Shown: positions 54,543 to 62,772 of the stretch, one piece after another | Position numbering within the stretch: the first letter of the stretch is position 1 | How the letters are laid out: each line of letters opens with the position of its first letter | From: Lichenibacterium minor | GTDB lineage: Bacteria; Pseudomonadota; Alphaproteobacteria; Rhizobiales; Beijerinckiaceae | Direction of reading: 5' to 3' | DNA: 64,000 nt | Assembly (NCBI RefSeq): GCF_004137685.1 | Contig: NZ_QYBB01000001.1 | Coordinates: 401,057-465,056 of the forward strand | Translations under genes and position numbers: made by a program | Notes under the pieces: generated by a model | What the model was told of the DNA's origin: nothing | Databases searched by the model: none | The model's input: the letters and a program-made list of their open reading frames with translations, nothing else

Positions 54543-55726
54543 AAGCCCTTCGCGAACGTCTCGACGTGCTTCGCCGCCTTGCGCTTCCGCTCGTCATCCG
54601 CGTGCAGGTAGACCATAGTCGTTTTCAGGTCGGCGTGTCCAAGGAGCGCCTGCACAGCCCGTACGTCCGCGCCGCCCGCGAGCGACTGTGTCGCAGCGCT
54701 ATGGCGGAAGACGTAGGGACTGAAGCGCGGTACGCCTGCCCTGCCCGCAATGCGGTCGAGCTGCTTCGCGATTCCGACAAGGTGCTGTCCCGTCATGCGC
54801 CCTATGAAGACGTAGGGATTCGCAGCCTGTCGGTAGTCGTGAACGCGTTTGAGCACCTCGACGGCCGCGTCGGACAAGGGCACGGTTCGCTTCCCCGTCT
54901 TCCCCACTACGCGCATCGTGCGGGCGCTCAGGTCGACGTTATCCCATGTCACGGTGCGCGCCTCGCCAGGCCGCAGGCCGCACAGCAGGGAGATGCGCAG
55001 AAGGCCCGCAAGGTGGGGCGACACCTCCCCCGCGGCTTCCATGCTCGCCAAGGCCTTCCCGAGCTTTTCGACTTCCGGGCTGGTCAGCACCCGCTGTTCC
55101 TTGGCCTCCGCATCCTTGTTCCGGGGCAGCTTCGCGAGCGAAGCCGGATTGTGGTGCGACGGGTCGAGGTGCTTCGCGCGGACGGCATAGTTGAACACGG
55201 CCTTGATCAGCGTGACGACGTAGCTCTGATTCCGCGTCTGCCCCGCCATGCTCGCGTGCAGCGCCTCGACGTCGACCGGCGACACGTCCTGTAGGGCCTT
55301 GCTGCCGATGCCGACCTCGGGACCGTTGTCGACCTGGCGCGTGAACACGAGTCGGGTGAAGCGGTCCTCATAGTCGGCATATGTCGCCGCGGACCACTCC
55401 GGCTTTTTGAGAGCCATCCATTCGCGCGTGCAGGCTTCAAAGGTCATGCACTTCGCGGCTGGCGGGCTGATGAGGTCGGTTCCCTTGCGCGCCGCCTGTA
55501 GGACATCGGCGGCCTTCGCCCTCGCGTCCTTGAACGTGTGCTCCGCGGTTGAGCCGAGGTTCACCCGCCGCGACTGCCCGTCCACCCGATACTGCACCGT
55601 GTAGGCCTTGGACGTGGGATAGACGATGACGCCGAAGCCCGGCTCGCCAGCGTCCCACACGATCGCCCGCTTGCCTTCGAACTTCAGCCCGTCGACCACT
55701 CGCTGAGAGAGCTTCATCGTCGGCAT
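54539..55726 (-). CDS. tyrosine integrase of the tRNA-Gln element
   Basis: 395 aa, P4-like family. N-terminal DUF4102-type arm-binding domain (MKLSQRVVDGLKFEGKRAIV, WDAGEPGFGVIVYPTSKAYT), core-binding domain (about 105-205), and catalytic domain: LLCGLRPGEARTVTWDNVD (Arg I), VVGKTGKRTVPLSDAA (Lys), YVFRHSAATQSLAGG (His-x-x-Arg), ALLGHADLKTTMVYLHADDE (His and nucleophilic Tyr). Complete set of catalytic residues. The start is ATG 55,724-55,726 (MPTMKLSQ); the frame is open to 55,843. Its 5' end faces attR 193 bp away, with arm-like repeats in between. Confidence 0.95.
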   Translation of the reverse strand: MPTMKLSQRVVDGLKFEGKRAIVWDAGEPGFGVIVYPTSKAYTVQYRVDGQSRRVNLGSTAEHTFKDARAKAADVLQAARKGTDLISPPAAKCMTFEACTREWMALKKPEWSAATYADYEDRFTRLVFTRQVDNGPEVGIGSKALQDVSPVDVEALHASMAGQTRNQSYVVTLIKAVFNYAVRAKHLDPSHHNPASLAKLPRNKDAEAKEQRVLTSPEVEKLGKALASMEAAGEVSPHLAGLLRISLLCGLRPGEARTVTWDNVDLSARTMRVVGKTGKRTVPLSDAAVEVLKRVHDYRQAANPYVFIGRMTGQHLVGIAKQLDRIAGRAGVPRFSPYVFRHSAATQSLAGGADVRAVQALLGHADLKTTMVYLHADDERKRKAAKHVETFAKGF

Positions 55727-55745
55727 GAATGGGGCCCTCCGCCTG

Positions 55746-55803
55746 CTTACCCGGTAGCGCTCCAGATCAATGGACATCCGATCGGGTAAGCGATGGGTAA
55801 GCA
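55746..55803. promoter_or_regulatory. putative integrase arm-binding sites, right end
   Basis: GCTTACCC (inverted) at 55,746-55,753 and GGGTAAGC at 55,785-55,792 and 55,796-55,803, between the integrase start and attR. Same octamer as near attL. Binding here could also repress the integrase promoter. Confidence 0.6.
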
Positions 55804-55918
55804 GATGGCGCAAAGCCGCCCAATGGTCAACAAACGCCTGCAACGCAGCTGGTATTGAAAAAGCTAGAGAATTTCAGCTTGGCAAAGATCGCCAAACCCC
55901 CGCAAACCCTGCTTTTTT

Positions 55919-55966
55919 GGACTCTGACTCCGTCAATCTTGGTTCGAATCCAGGTCCCCCAGCCAA
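55919..55966 (+). repeat. attR core, 48-bp direct repeat of the tRNA-Gln 3' end
   Basis: Identical to 37,444-37,491. The 5' part of the tRNA is missing here, so this is not a tRNA gene but the right junction of the element. Confidence 0.93.
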
Positions 55967-57027
55967 AACACCGAGCCTCGGCAAACTGCTGACAACGTTG
56001 ATGCGGTCCGAACTGTGGCTGCGGGTTTACTCCCTCAGTGTGGACCAGCGGTGTGGAGCAGGTCAACGTTCCTGCGGTGCTCCGGCCGTGGCGTGAAACG
56101 TCACCAAACGAGCTGAGACGGGCTGGCTGATCCCCAAAGCGTGACCGCGATCTTGCGCAGGCAGTTCTGCCTGATTGAAGATCAGAGCCAGCACGACACT
56201 CCGATCATAATAGGGGCAGGCCGCCGCGGCCGTGACAGCGGCGGGCGCCGACGCGCTCTTCACGCCTCGGGAACCACGTGCGACTCGCCGGCGCCTGGGA
56301 ACCCGTGGAAGGGTTTTCGACGGCATGGCCCACGATCTGGCTCTTTTGCCGGGATGGGCCGCCGTCGCGGCGGCGGTCTCCCGCTGTGGCGTGACTTTCG
56401 ACGGATAGCCACGGGCTTATCATCGAGCCCCCTGTGCGCCAAGCGGTTCGAGGCTCGGGGAGCCAGTGGTGACAGCCATCCAGGTCACTGCGACAGCCAG
56501 TCGACCGGCGGGCCTCGTTTGGACCGCGCGGTGCAGCACGGCTCCGTCATTCCTGTCGTCGAGCCCGACGTGCCGGGGAGCCTGATCGCATTCTCTCCGG
56601 CGTGGTCGATATCGAACTGACTGCGAGATCATCCGTCTGGATGCCGGTGCCTGAGGAGGCGGTCACAGCGATGGGCGGATCTACCGACGCCTCAATGCGC
56701 CTCCCCTGCATCCGTTCATACCTTGCCGTTCCGTCGGCGTCCCCGGATGGGCCAACCTGGACGGGGACGACTGCGCCTCGCCCGCCCTGCCGCAACGGCA
56801 GGTCTGCAACTTTCTTCCCCAGCGGGGCACGAGCCCCGCATTCCTCGCAGGATAAGAAAGCCGCGGCCCTGCCGTCCTCAGCTGCGCTGCGGCCCCTCGG
56901 TGTCCCCATGCGACAGGTCGCACGGGGGACCCCGGGGGTGTGTCCGCGGTCGCCCCGTCCCGTCGATGGCCATCAAGGGCGCCAGACGATGCGGCCTCGG
57001 ATCACCGCAAGACGCAAGGAGCACATC
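55967..57027. other. 1.06-kb stretch without a confident gene right of attR
   Basis: GC-rich; the open frames on both strands are low-complexity Arg/Pro/Gly sequences without family likeness or good ribosome sites. Possibly decayed DNA of an older island at the same tRNA. The last part must hold the promoter of the DUF736 gene. Confidence 0.45.
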
Positions 57028-57336
57028 ATGGCGACCATCGGCACCTTCACCCGCAACGAGGACGGCACCTTCCAGGGGCAGATCAAGACCCTGTCGCTCA
57101 ACACCAAGGTCCGCTTCGTCCCGGCACCGGCGACCGACAGCGAAAAGGCCCCGGACCTCCGCGCCTATGCGGGAAATGGGATCGAGTTCGGCGCCGCCTG
57201 GAGCAGGCGCACCAAGGACGGCAGCCGGACCTACCATTCGGTCAAGCTCGACGACCCGATCTTCCCGGCTCCGATCTACGCGAGCCTCGTCGAGATTTCT
57301 GAGCCTGGCGCCTTCACCCTGGTGTGGAGCCGCTGA
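57028..57336 (+). CDS. DUF736 family protein
   Basis: 102 aa, complete DUF736: MATIGTFTRNEDGTFQGQIK, TLSLNTKVRFVPAPATDSEK, APDLRAYAGNGIEFGAAWSR and KLDDPIFPAPIYASLVE. The family is small, soluble and typical of alphaproteobacterial conjugative plasmids and ICEs, often near coupling-protein genes; its function is unknown. ATG 57,028 with AAGGAG 8 nt upstream. Marks the region right of attR as mobile DNA. Confidence 0.9.
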   Translation: MATIGTFTRNEDGTFQGQIKTLSLNTKVRFVPAPATDSEKAPDLRAYAGNGIEFGAAWSRRTKDGSRTYHSVKLDDPIFPAPIYASLVEISEPGAFTLVWSR

Positions 57337-57344
57337 CGCAGACG

Positions 57345-57381
57345 ACCCGGACGCCCCGCCACCCAGGCGGAGCGTCCGGGT
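57345..57381. terminator. hairpin between DUF736 and luxR-like genes
   Basis: ACCCGGACGC (57,345-57,354) pairs with GCGTCCGGGT (57,372-57,381), inner CCGCC/GGCGG extends it. Lies between two convergent stops; probable bidirectional terminator. Confidence 0.6.
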
Positions 57382-57397
57382 CCCGATCCAGGACCGC

Positions 57398-58486
57398 TCA
57401 ATGCACGGTGAGACGGTGGGCGAGCAGCGCGAGTTCGGTCTGACTGTGTACGCCGAGTTTTCGGAATGCGGCCTTGAGGTGGAGCCGGACCGTCTCGATG
57501 CTGATCTCCATCCGCTCGGCGGCAATGCTCGGCGAGGCGCCGTCGGCCACGATATGGGCGACTTCGCTCTCCCGTGGTGTCAGACCGGCAGAACGGGCGA
57601 GAAGCTCCATCGTGGCGCGGTCGAGGCGGCTCGTTCGACTCGCATCCAGCACGGTCGCGACCGCGGCGGTCGCATGGAACACCTCCTGGGCCTGGCCCAG
57701 CACCGGAACGACGAGGAGGCGGAACGAGGCCGCATGGTCGATCGTCGTGAATGAGACGAGACTGGGCTTCCTCGCCTCGAGCGCGGTCCTGAGCGCGTCG
57801 TCGAGCCGCCGCTGATCCGCGGAGCTCGCCGCCCGGAGGCGGAAGGACGAGATCCACATCAACGGGGCCAGCGCATCCTCGACGCCCGGGCTCGTCTCCA
57901 GCACCCTGCCGTCATGGCCGAGGTGGATCACGGGATCGCCGCCTCGCTCGAAGGACAGGGCGCACCTCCGCGCTTCGGCCCGCAACGAACCACGACACGT
58001 CATCGCGGCGGCGCGCAGATAGGGCAGCACGAGGGCGAACGTGGTCAGGTCCTCTGCCGCGAAGCCTCCACTTTCAGGTGGTTTGAAGGTGATCAGGTTG
58101 ACCGCGCCAGCGTCGGTCATATCGAGGAATGCGGACGTCTGGTAGGCGAGGCCGTAGGGGATCAGGAAGTCCTGGTAGAAAGGATCGCGCGATCGGGCCG
58201 CGCGATAGACGTCCATCTGGTCGCAGACGAAGCCGTCGCGCGGACCGGGACTGATCTGCGTGCGATGAGTGATCGGCGGGGCCCGCCCCGTCTCGACCGC
58301 CCGCACCACCTCGGCCACGCCGCTGGTCGGCAGAGAGAACATATCGGGCGGAACGATCCTGGCGATTCCTCCACCGAGCGTGCCCATAGCCGACATCAGG
58401 GTTTCGAGCGCATCGAACCAGGAGCCGCCCACCATCGTCTCGGCGAGGACATGTCGAGCGGCATCTTCGAGACTTTGCAGTTTCAT
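57398..58486 (-). CDS. LuxR-family transcriptional regulator
   Basis: 362 aa. The C-terminal HTH is typical: LTPRESEVAHIVADGASPSI, AAERMEISIETVRLHLKAAF, RKLGVHSQTELALLAHRL. The first 290 residues (KLQSLEDAARHVLAETMVGG, DPFYQDFLIPYGLAYQTSAF) look like a PAS/GAF-like sensory region but not an AHL-binding domain. No quorum synthase is near. The start is uncertain: ATG 58,484-58,486 (MKLQSLED) is chosen, ATG 58,547-58,549 (MLIELPP) is an alternative. A decayed paralogue of its N-terminus lies just upstream. Confidence 0.82.
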   Translation of the reverse strand: MKLQSLEDAARHVLAETMVGGSWFDALETLMSAMGTLGGGIARIVPPDMFSLPTSGVAEVVRAVETGRAPPITHRTQISPGPRDGFVCDQMDVYRAARSRDPFYQDFLIPYGLAYQTSAFLDMTDAGAVNLITFKPPESGGFAAEDLTTFALVLPYLRAAAMTCRGSLRAEARRCALSFERGGDPVIHLGHDGRVLETSPGVEDALAPLMWISSFRLRAASSADQRRLDDALRTALEARKPSLVSFTTIDHAASFRLLVVPVLGQAQEVFHATAAVATVLDASRTSRLDRATMELLARSAGLTPRESEVAHIVADGASPSIAAERMEISIETVRLHLKAAFRKLGVHSQTELALLAHRLTVH

Positions 58487-58689
58487 ATCGGCGGTCGCGA
58501 GAAGGTGGCGGTCTAAACCTTGGTAGCACGGGGGTAGTTCAATAAGCATGAAGGCAAGCGGTGCCTGCACCCTGCGCATTTTCGGTCGACATGGCTGACA
58601 CGACGACTGCCGTGCCGAACGCCGATCACACCTCTGCAAACAGCACGTCTTATCGATTTACAGGACGCTGCCGTCGAAAGCCATTTCAC

Positions 58690-58940
58690 CGACACGAGGC
58701 CCCGCGACGTCAGGCATGCGATGTGCGGCCGGGTCGTCAGGAGTGAGCATCGTCCGGTCTTGAAGTCGATGAATCGCTGTCTGACGCCGCTTGTAGGAAC
58801 AGCGAACATGTCGAGTGGTGTCGTCCTGGCGTGCTGCCGCCGTGGACCTCCATCGCGTTCATCAGGCTCTCGAACGGCTCGACCCAGGACCCGCCGACCG
58901 TCATCTCGACAAGAACTTGCTGAGCGAGCTCTCCAGTTAT
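58690..58940 (-). pseudogene. decayed paralogue of the LuxR-family gene (N-terminal fragment)
   Basis: Minus-strand translation gives GELAQQVLVEMTVGGSW then VEPFESLMNAMEVHGGS, which matches AARHVLAETMVGGSW, FDALETLMSAMGTLGGG of the intact gene at 57,398. After a frameshift, another frame continues with DMFAVPTSGV..., matching DMFSLPTSGV. The HTH part is absent. So the fragment is a frameshifted, truncated copy in the same orientation. Confidence 0.75.
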
Positions 58941-59182
58941 TCGAGGTATGTTACACTAACATTGAATATGATTATCAGCATAAGATAGTAAAATTGTCAT
59001 CCAAAAACAATAAGTAAGCGATCGCCTGACCTAATGATCATGATATCACAAAAATCATAGCGCTGATCAGGACTTCGAAGCGGTGGCCATAGTCGGTTAC
59101 GCTTTGTTAACCAGCGAAAGAGGCTGATCCTGAAGCCAACCCATATGGGTTAGGGGCAGTGCCTGGCGATCCGGCCATAGTC

Positions 59183-59785
59183 ATGCTGCGTTTCGCAAAA
59201 CATCTGGAAAGACTCGACATGTGTATCACACCTGAGGAACGTCGGGCGGCTTTCGACGAGATCGTGACAGCAGTGCAGAACGAAAGTGACGCTGAAAGTT
59301 TCTCTTCAATTATCCAAGCGTTCAATGCTGTATTCCAGCAGGTCAACGAAGCGCACGGCTGGCCATACACACAGGAAGACGGACAACGCGCTCGGTGCAT
59401 ATTCTTCTTTCCGTTTTCATCGGAAAGTGCGCATTGGCAAGGAAGTATCGAGATCCTTAAATCTACCAGTCATTATACCGTTTTCGACCGTCTTGGTAAG
59501 TTTGCCATCTACGACAGGAATAGTCCCAGCTTCGGCAATTTAGTGGTCACGAATAGTAAAAATAACGCAATCGCTAAACTGGAAGGGCTATCGGCCGTCG
59601 ATTTCCTGTCCAGCATTGCGAATTTCTCGGGACGCATCAAGGAACTTGAGGAAGCACGACGTTTGCTGAGGCTTCGCGAAAAAGACCTGATGGATCAATT
59701 AGACGTTCTTGAAGTCAAAATTAAAAATCATCAAAATTCGATATTGAATGCGATCCGCAGCAAATTCAGAGCAAAAAGACAGTAA
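59183..59785 (+). CDS. AT-rich hypothetical protein with C-terminal coiled coil
   Basis: 200 aa. N-terminal helical part (MLRFAKHLERLDMCITPEER), a middle alpha/beta region (ARCIFFFPFSSESAHWQGSI) and a C-terminal coiled coil (GRIKELEEARRLLRLREKDL, MDQLDVLEVKIKNHQNSIL). No family recognised. Markedly AT-rich against its neighbours. ATG 59,183 is chosen; GTG 59,159 is in frame. It lies 57 nt before the coupling-protein gene. Confidence 0.55.
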   Translation: MLRFAKHLERLDMCITPEERRAAFDEIVTAVQNESDAESFSSIIQAFNAVFQQVNEAHGWPYTQEDGQRARCIFFFPFSSESAHWQGSIEILKSTSHYTVFDRLGKFAIYDRNSPSFGNLVVTNSKNNAIAKLEGLSAVDFLSSIANFSGRIKELEEARRLLRLREKDLMDQLDVLEVKIKNHQNSILNAIRSKFRAKRQ

Positions 59786-59842
59786 GGGTGAAATTGAAAT
59801 AATCAATCCTTATCGCGATCGTTTTATTTACCTGGGGTTCTC

Positions 59843-61507
59843 GTGCGCTTATCGATCATGGCGTTAGTGTCCTTGGTTCTGGGGTACCCCGCAGCCCTTG
59901 CGGTGCAGCATGGCCTGCACCCGACGGCATGGCCTCCCGAGGTCCTGTCGCCCGCGGCCTGGTTCGGCGCTTTCTGGACCCACCCCGATCCCGGCCGGAT
60001 CGCCGGGGCCTATTGGGACGTCGTCACCGCTCGCTCGCCTGCCTTCGCCAACAACGGGTGGTCCTACCCAGTCCTCATCGCGTTCTTGCCGCTCGCAGTC
60101 GCGATCCTGCTTCGCCTCGCACCGAAGCGGCCTCAGGCCAGGCGTGAGGACGCGGGCACCTTCGGGTCGGCCCGCTTCGCCAACGACAGCGAGCGCGCCG
60201 CCATGTCGCGCGGTCTCGAACTCGGCATCGATCCCGAGACCGGGCGCGCGGTGCGCGTCGCCGTCCAGGGTACGCTCGCCACCATCGCTCCACCCAGGAC
60301 GGGCAAGACGTCGGGTCTGCTCATCCCCAACCTGTCCTTCCCCGAGGCCGGCGCCTGGTCAGGCCCGGCCGTGGTGCTGGACTCCAAGGGCGAAGTCTTT
60401 CGCGCGACACGGGAGCGCCGAGAGCGGCTCGGTCGGCGCGTCGTCTGCATCGACCCGCTGAACCTCGTCGGCGGAACGGACGGCTGGAACCCGCTCGCGA
60501 ACCTGGACCGACAGGATGTCCTCTACATGCAGAAGACCGCCTTGGCGCTCCTGCCCGAAACCGCCTCGGGCGACGAGGCCTCGGCCTACTTTCGCAACAG
60601 AGCCGTCGACCTCATCGTCAGCGCGATCGGCCTCTCGGTCCTGCTCGAACGCCGCCTCGTCACCGACATCCCGCTCCTCCTGTCGAACGACGCGGTCTTC
60701 ATCGCCAACCTGAAGAGGCACAAGCAACTCCCTTGGGCCCGTGCCGCCCTCGAGATCATGCAGGCGGACGCGCGCACGCGCGACCCGATCAGGTCGACCG
60801 CCGTCCAGGCCTTCCAATGGCTCGCCGACGCCCGCCTGCGCAGGCTCGTCCGCACCGGCACGTTCGACCTCGCCGAGCTGTCCCGGAATGAGATCGATAT
60901 CTTCATCGCCGTCCCGCCCGAGCACAAGCGCATCCTTGCGCCGCTGCTGCGGTGGTTCCTGTCCGACCTCTTCACCTCCATCCGCCGGAACCGGCCCGAG
61001 GAGCGCGTCATCGTCTTCATCGACGAGGCCGCCGCGCTCGGACGTTTCGACGAGATCCTCACCTCAGCGGCCGAGCTCCCCGGCTACGGAGCCAGCATCT
61101 GGTCGTTCTGGCAGGACCGGTCGCAGTTGGTGTCGCTGTACGGCGAGGCTGGCGCCGCCACGCTGATCAACACGGCCGAGGTCGTGACGCTGTCGGACCT
61201 GTCGGCGGTCGATCCGGACGAAAGCGACCGCTGGTCTCGCGCGGTCGGCAGCTACACCGCCCTGATCGAGACCTTCAGCCAGCCGACCGCAGGGTCGGGT
61301 TCGTCCGCGACCAACACCGGCCCCCAGCCCGCGCCCCTGATGAGCCGCGAGGATCTCGTGACCATGCCGTCGAACGAGCTGCTCGTCTTCCCCAACGGCG
61401 CAGCGCAGACGCGGCGCCCGGTTCGCCTGCGCAAGACCGTGGCCCACACCGACCCTCGCATCGAGCCTTTCATCGCGCCCGTCGCACCCGTCGGGAAGGC
61501 ACGTTGA
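59843..61507 (+). CDS. type IV secretion coupling protein, VirD4/TraG family
   Basis: 554 aa. Two N-terminal membrane helices (LSIMALVSLVLGYPAALAV; SYPVLIAFLPLAVAILLRLA), then the ATPase domain: DAGTFGSARFANDSE, Walker A APPRTGKTSGLLIPNLSFP, VVLDSKGEVFRATRERRERL, VCIDPLNLVGGTDGWNPLAN, Walker B VIVFIDEAAALGRFDEI, and SIWSFWQDRSQLVSLYGEAG. Such proteins bring relaxosome DNA to a mating-pair apparatus. GTG 59,843 is used, with ATG 59,858 possible. Shorter than most TraG. First gene of an operon with a small helical protein, a ParA-like ATPase and a membrane protein. Confidence 0.88.
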   Translation: MRLSIMALVSLVLGYPAALAVQHGLHPTAWPPEVLSPAAWFGAFWTHPDPGRIAGAYWDVVTARSPAFANNGWSYPVLIAFLPLAVAILLRLAPKRPQARREDAGTFGSARFANDSERAAMSRGLELGIDPETGRAVRVAVQGTLATIAPPRTGKTSGLLIPNLSFPEAGAWSGPAVVLDSKGEVFRATRERRERLGRRVVCIDPLNLVGGTDGWNPLANLDRQDVLYMQKTALALLPETASGDEASAYFRNRAVDLIVSAIGLSVLLERRLVTDIPLLLSNDAVFIANLKRHKQLPWARAALEIMQADARTRDPIRSTAVQAFQWLADARLRRLVRTGTFDLAELSRNEIDIFIAVPPEHKRILAPLLRWFLSDLFTSIRRNRPEERVIVFIDEAAALGRFDEILTSAAELPGYGASIWSFWQDRSQLVSLYGEAGAATLINTAEVVTLSDLSAVDPDESDRWSRAVGSYTALIETFSQPTAGSGSSATNTGPQPAPLMSREDLVTMPSNELLVFPNGAAQTRRPVRLRKTVAHTDPRIEPFIAPVAPVGKAR

Positions 61508-61516
61508 GGTCCTCCC

Positions 61517-62014
61517 GTGGCCTTGGACCTGAAGCGCCTCAAACGCGACCTCCGTGCGCAAGACCGCGAGGCGGTCGAGGGAGACGCGCGGGTGAAGCCC
61601 AGCGGAGCCATGGCGATCGTGCGCAAGCACCTGCCCGACATCGAGCGGCTCAAGGCCGAGGGGGCCACCTGGGTCGCCATCGCGGCGGCGCTCGCCCGGC
61701 AAGGGGTGAGCATGCGCGACGGCCGACCGCTCACGGGTCGACGCCTCACCGGACTGATCGACTCCATCCGGCGGCAGGACGCGGGCCGGCGCGAGGCGGG
61801 CGCGCGACGGCTTTTCCGGTCTGACCTGGCGCCTGGGCCACCTTCGGCGCGGGCGCCATCGTCGCCCGACCATCCTGAGGCATCGGCGGCGCGGCCGACC
61901 GACGCGCCGGCAGCCGTGCCGACGACACCTCACCCGGAGCACCGCACCGCCGAACAGATCCGGCGCGAGGGCCTCTCCGACCTCTACGACCTGCTCAAGG
62001 GAAAGAAGCCATGA
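61517..62014 (+). CDS. small helical protein of the transfer operon
   Basis: 165 aa. N-terminal helical segment MALDLKRLKRDLRAQDREAV, a putative HTH (LPDIERLKAEGATWVAIAAA, LARQGVSMRDGRPLTGRRLT), an Ala/Pro linker and a C-terminal helix (EQIRREGLSDLYDLLKGKKP). It may be a DNA-binding accessory protein of conjugation or partition. ATG 61,517 lies 9 nt after the coupling-protein stop; its end overlaps the ParA-like gene by 4 nt. Confidence 0.6.
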   Translation: MALDLKRLKRDLRAQDREAVEGDARVKPSGAMAIVRKHLPDIERLKAEGATWVAIAAALARQGVSMRDGRPLTGRRLTGLIDSIRRQDAGRREAGARRLFRSDLAPGPPSARAPSSPDHPEASAARPTDAPAAVPTTPHPEHRTAEQIRREGLSDLYDLLKGKKP

Positions 62015-62772
62015 CGATGCGACGCGTGCTCCTGGTCGGCCAGGACAAGGGAGGCTCGGGTAAGAGCCTCGTGGTGAGGGCCCTCGCCGAGTCCGTCGTG
62101 ACGGCGCGCATCGTCGAGCTCGAGGACGAGAAGCGCCTCGTCGAACTCGACGACCGCGTCGACTTCTTCCCGGTCCGGGCGGAGCGGAGCGAGATCGACC
62201 GCACCTCGGGCGCGGCGGCCCGCAGTGAGTACGACGGCGTGATCGACCTGATGGCGCGCAAGCCCGCCGCGGGCGCGACCACGCCCGAGCCGCTGATCGT
62301 CGACATCGGCGCCAACGCGTCGCGCTCGTTCCTGCCCGAAGTCGCGTCGCGGGCGGCGCGCTACGGCCGGATCGGGGTGGAGTTCGCCATGCTGACCGTG
62401 ATCACCGCCGAGCCGGGCGCGGCATCGAGCGCGCCAGTCGTGCTTGACCTCGCCCGCCCCTTCGCCAAACCGCTCTTCGCCATCGAGAACCAGATCGAGG
62501 GGGCGGTGGACGCGAAGGTCCTTAAGGCGCTCGGCAAGGATGTCGTGCTGCGCCGCTTGGCGCGGCTCACCCTCGACCCGAAGGCCAACGACCTTCTCCA
62601 GAAGGGTGGGTTGCGCTTCATCGCGGAGCGACTCGGGGAGGCGGAGGACAGCCTGTCCGAGAGGTTCGGCTTCGCGGCCGCCGGCCGGATGATCCAGGAT
62701 CTGACCACGTTCCGCGCGCAGGCCATGGGGGCGGTCGCGCCGATGGCCGAGTGGCTGGAGAAGGGTGCCTGA
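62011..62772 (+). CDS. ParA/MinD-like ATPase of the transfer operon
   Basis: 253 aa. Deviant Walker A LVGQDKGGSGKSLVVRALAE, then PLIVDIGANASRSFLPEVAS (Walker B-like), FAMLTVITAEPGAASSAPVV and a helical C-terminal half. It resembles the P-loop proteins (TraL/StbB/ParA-like) of conjugative plasmids more than chromosomal ParA, which lack the QDKGG start. Overlaps the previous gene by 4 nt and the next by 1 nt (TGATG). Confidence 0.75.
   Translation: MTMRRVLLVGQDKGGSGKSLVVRALAESVVTARIVELEDEKRLVELDDRVDFFPVRAERSEIDRTSGAAARSEYDGVIDLMARKPAAGATTPEPLIVDIGANASRSFLPEVASRAARYGRIGVEFAMLTVITAEPGAASSAPVVLDLARPFAKPLFAIENQIEGAVDAKVLKALGKDVVLRRLARLTLDPKANDLLQKGGLRFIAERLGEAEDSLSERFGFAAAGRMIQDLTTFRAQAMGAVAPMAEWLEKGA

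Larger units (their letters stand above)
37444..55966. mobile_element. 18.5-kb integrative element in tRNA-Gln, satellite/PICI-like
   Basis: Bounded by 48-bp perfect direct repeats of the tRNA-Gln 3' end (37,444-37,491 and 55,919-55,966). A tyrosine integrase at the right end reads leftward from next to attR, and an AlpA/Xis-like gene lies next to attL. Contents in order: AlpA-like protein, unknown, PrimPol-helicase with an iteron-like array, zinc-ribbon membrane protein, XRE repressor divergent from an HTH protein and a second tyrosine recombinase, AT-rich lipoprotein pair, serine recombinase, membrane protein and phage tape-measure protein, AT-rich three-gene MBL cassette, integrase. GC content is mosaic and below the flanks. 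No capsid, terminase or conjugation genes are seen, so it is probably a satellite-like or mobilised island. Confidence 0.9.

Noticed and set aside
55919..55990. Second tRNA-Gln gene
   Set aside because: Only the 3' 48 bp match; the acceptor 5' strand and D arm are missing, so it is attR and not a tRNA.
56141..56620. 159-aa plus-strand ORF right of attR
   Set aside because: No family likeness, no ribosome site, biased composition.
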